A DNA stretch of 64,000 bases from Sialis fuliginosa (taxonomy: Eukaryota; Arthropoda; Insecta; Megaloptera; Sialidae): assembly GCA_961205875.1 (NCBI GenBank), contig OY540814.1:25488151-25552150 (forward strand), given 5' to 3'. Position 1 is the first letter of the stretch; every line of letters begins with the position of its first letter. The translations under genes and the position numbers were made by a program. The notes beneath the pieces were generated by a model. It ran no database searches and was not told the DNA's origin. It saw only the letters and a program-made list of their open reading frames with translations. Below are positions 63,407 to 64,000 of this stretch, one piece after another.

Positions 63407-63655
63407 GTATTATTATTTTTAATTTGAATCTTGAAATTGCAAATCTAACTCAAAAATTATTCACAAGTAAATAATTTAGTAAATTTTAAACAGGTATTAT
63501 TATTTTTAATTTGAATCTTGAAATTGCAAATCTAACTCAAAAATTATTTACAAGTAGATAATTTAGTAAATTTAAAACAGATATTATTATTTTTAATTTG
63601 AATCTTGAAATTGCAAATTGCAAACTCGAAAATTATTCACAAGTAGATAATTTAG
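63390..63655 (+). repeat. 87-bp tandem triplication that includes the exon 4 splice donor
   Basis: Three copies begin near 63391, 63478 and 63565. Each starts with the last 16 bases of the coding exon (AGTAAATTTAAAACAG) followed by 70 bases of intron. Copy 2 keeps CAG|GT at 63493-63495, while copy 3 reads CAGAT and has lost the GT. Copies 1 and 2 are nearly identical; copy 3 has a few changes and a small insertion of repeated bases (GCAAATTGCAAACTC). The duplication therefore made a second potential donor 87 bases downstream. Confidence 0.9.
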
Positions 63656-64000
63656 TTGGGAATGAATGTGTTTATTGGAAAATAAATATTGTTTAACTAT
63701 GAACTGGCAAGGGAACCTTTTCAAGTGGCATATAAGGATCGAGTTTAAATTTTGTATCTAGTTAGAGGGGGTCAGGGTTAGTAAGAAAAAAATTATCTTA
63801 GCTGCGGTAAAACGGTTTAATAAGGGTGTTAAACACACTAAAACTAATGAAGATTTTTAAAAATCTATAATACAAAATTGTTATGATTTTTTACGCTCTT
63901 TCGAATGGCGACAGTCGAAATTCGAAAAAATGAAACCGTTGTTTTTTAGAATCACTGTGCCCAGATCTGAACTTACTGTTATAATATTTTATCCGGCTTT

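Overview
The window is AT-rich eukaryotic DNA, most likely from an arthropod and probably an insect. It has GT-AG introns of 7 to 20 kb, scattered short exons with clearly higher GC than the DNA around them, and repeat families of the kind common in insect genomes: hAT-type MITEs with 8-bp target duplications, pogo/mariner-type MITEs flanked by TA, and dispersed units beginning CCATACTAATATTATAAATG. There is no operon, CRISPR array or prokaryotic signal. The exact organism cannot be settled by reading.

One protein gene is supported, on the + strand. It is the 5' part of a long gene that runs off the right edge. A short first coding exon (24602-24638, strong ATG context) can join exons at 44486-44805, 55673-55834 and 63070-63406 with no frame break (phases 1, 0, 0, then 1 at the last donor). 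This gives 285 residues of a proline-, serine- and glutamine-rich, apparently disordered N-terminal region. It carries a class II SH3-ligand motif, a PPxY WW-ligand motif and a basic conserved-looking block at the end (KTYQTIRGIISSKFK). I do not recognise the family; an adaptor or scaffold is only an inference.

Nearly everything else is intron or upstream DNA filled with mobile elements, many of which can be delimited by terminal inverted repeats and target duplications. Region by region: 1-9 kb holds a pogo-like MITE and three larger TIR elements; 9-23 kb is old repeat-filled DNA upstream of the gene; 23.3-24.6 kb is the probable promoter and 5' leader; 24.6-44.5 kb is intron 1, holding a hAT element with a 10-copy, 184-bp tandem array inside it, a large fold-back element, and a 158-bp insertion carrying a hammerhead ribozyme; 44.8-55.7 kb is intron 2, with mariner-like MITEs, a 66-bp-arm palindrome, a second fold-back copy and a TIR element with a THAP-domain relic; 55.8-63.1 kb is intron 3, with a hAT MITE and a rearranged relative of the ribozyme element. 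The donor of the last exon lies inside an 87-bp unit that is present three times in tandem.

The observations most worth following are the hammerhead-bearing insertion with a 12-bp target duplication and its flipped, ribozyme-less relative; the hAT element that contains a satellite array between two copies of its own right end; and the tandemly duplicated splice donor.
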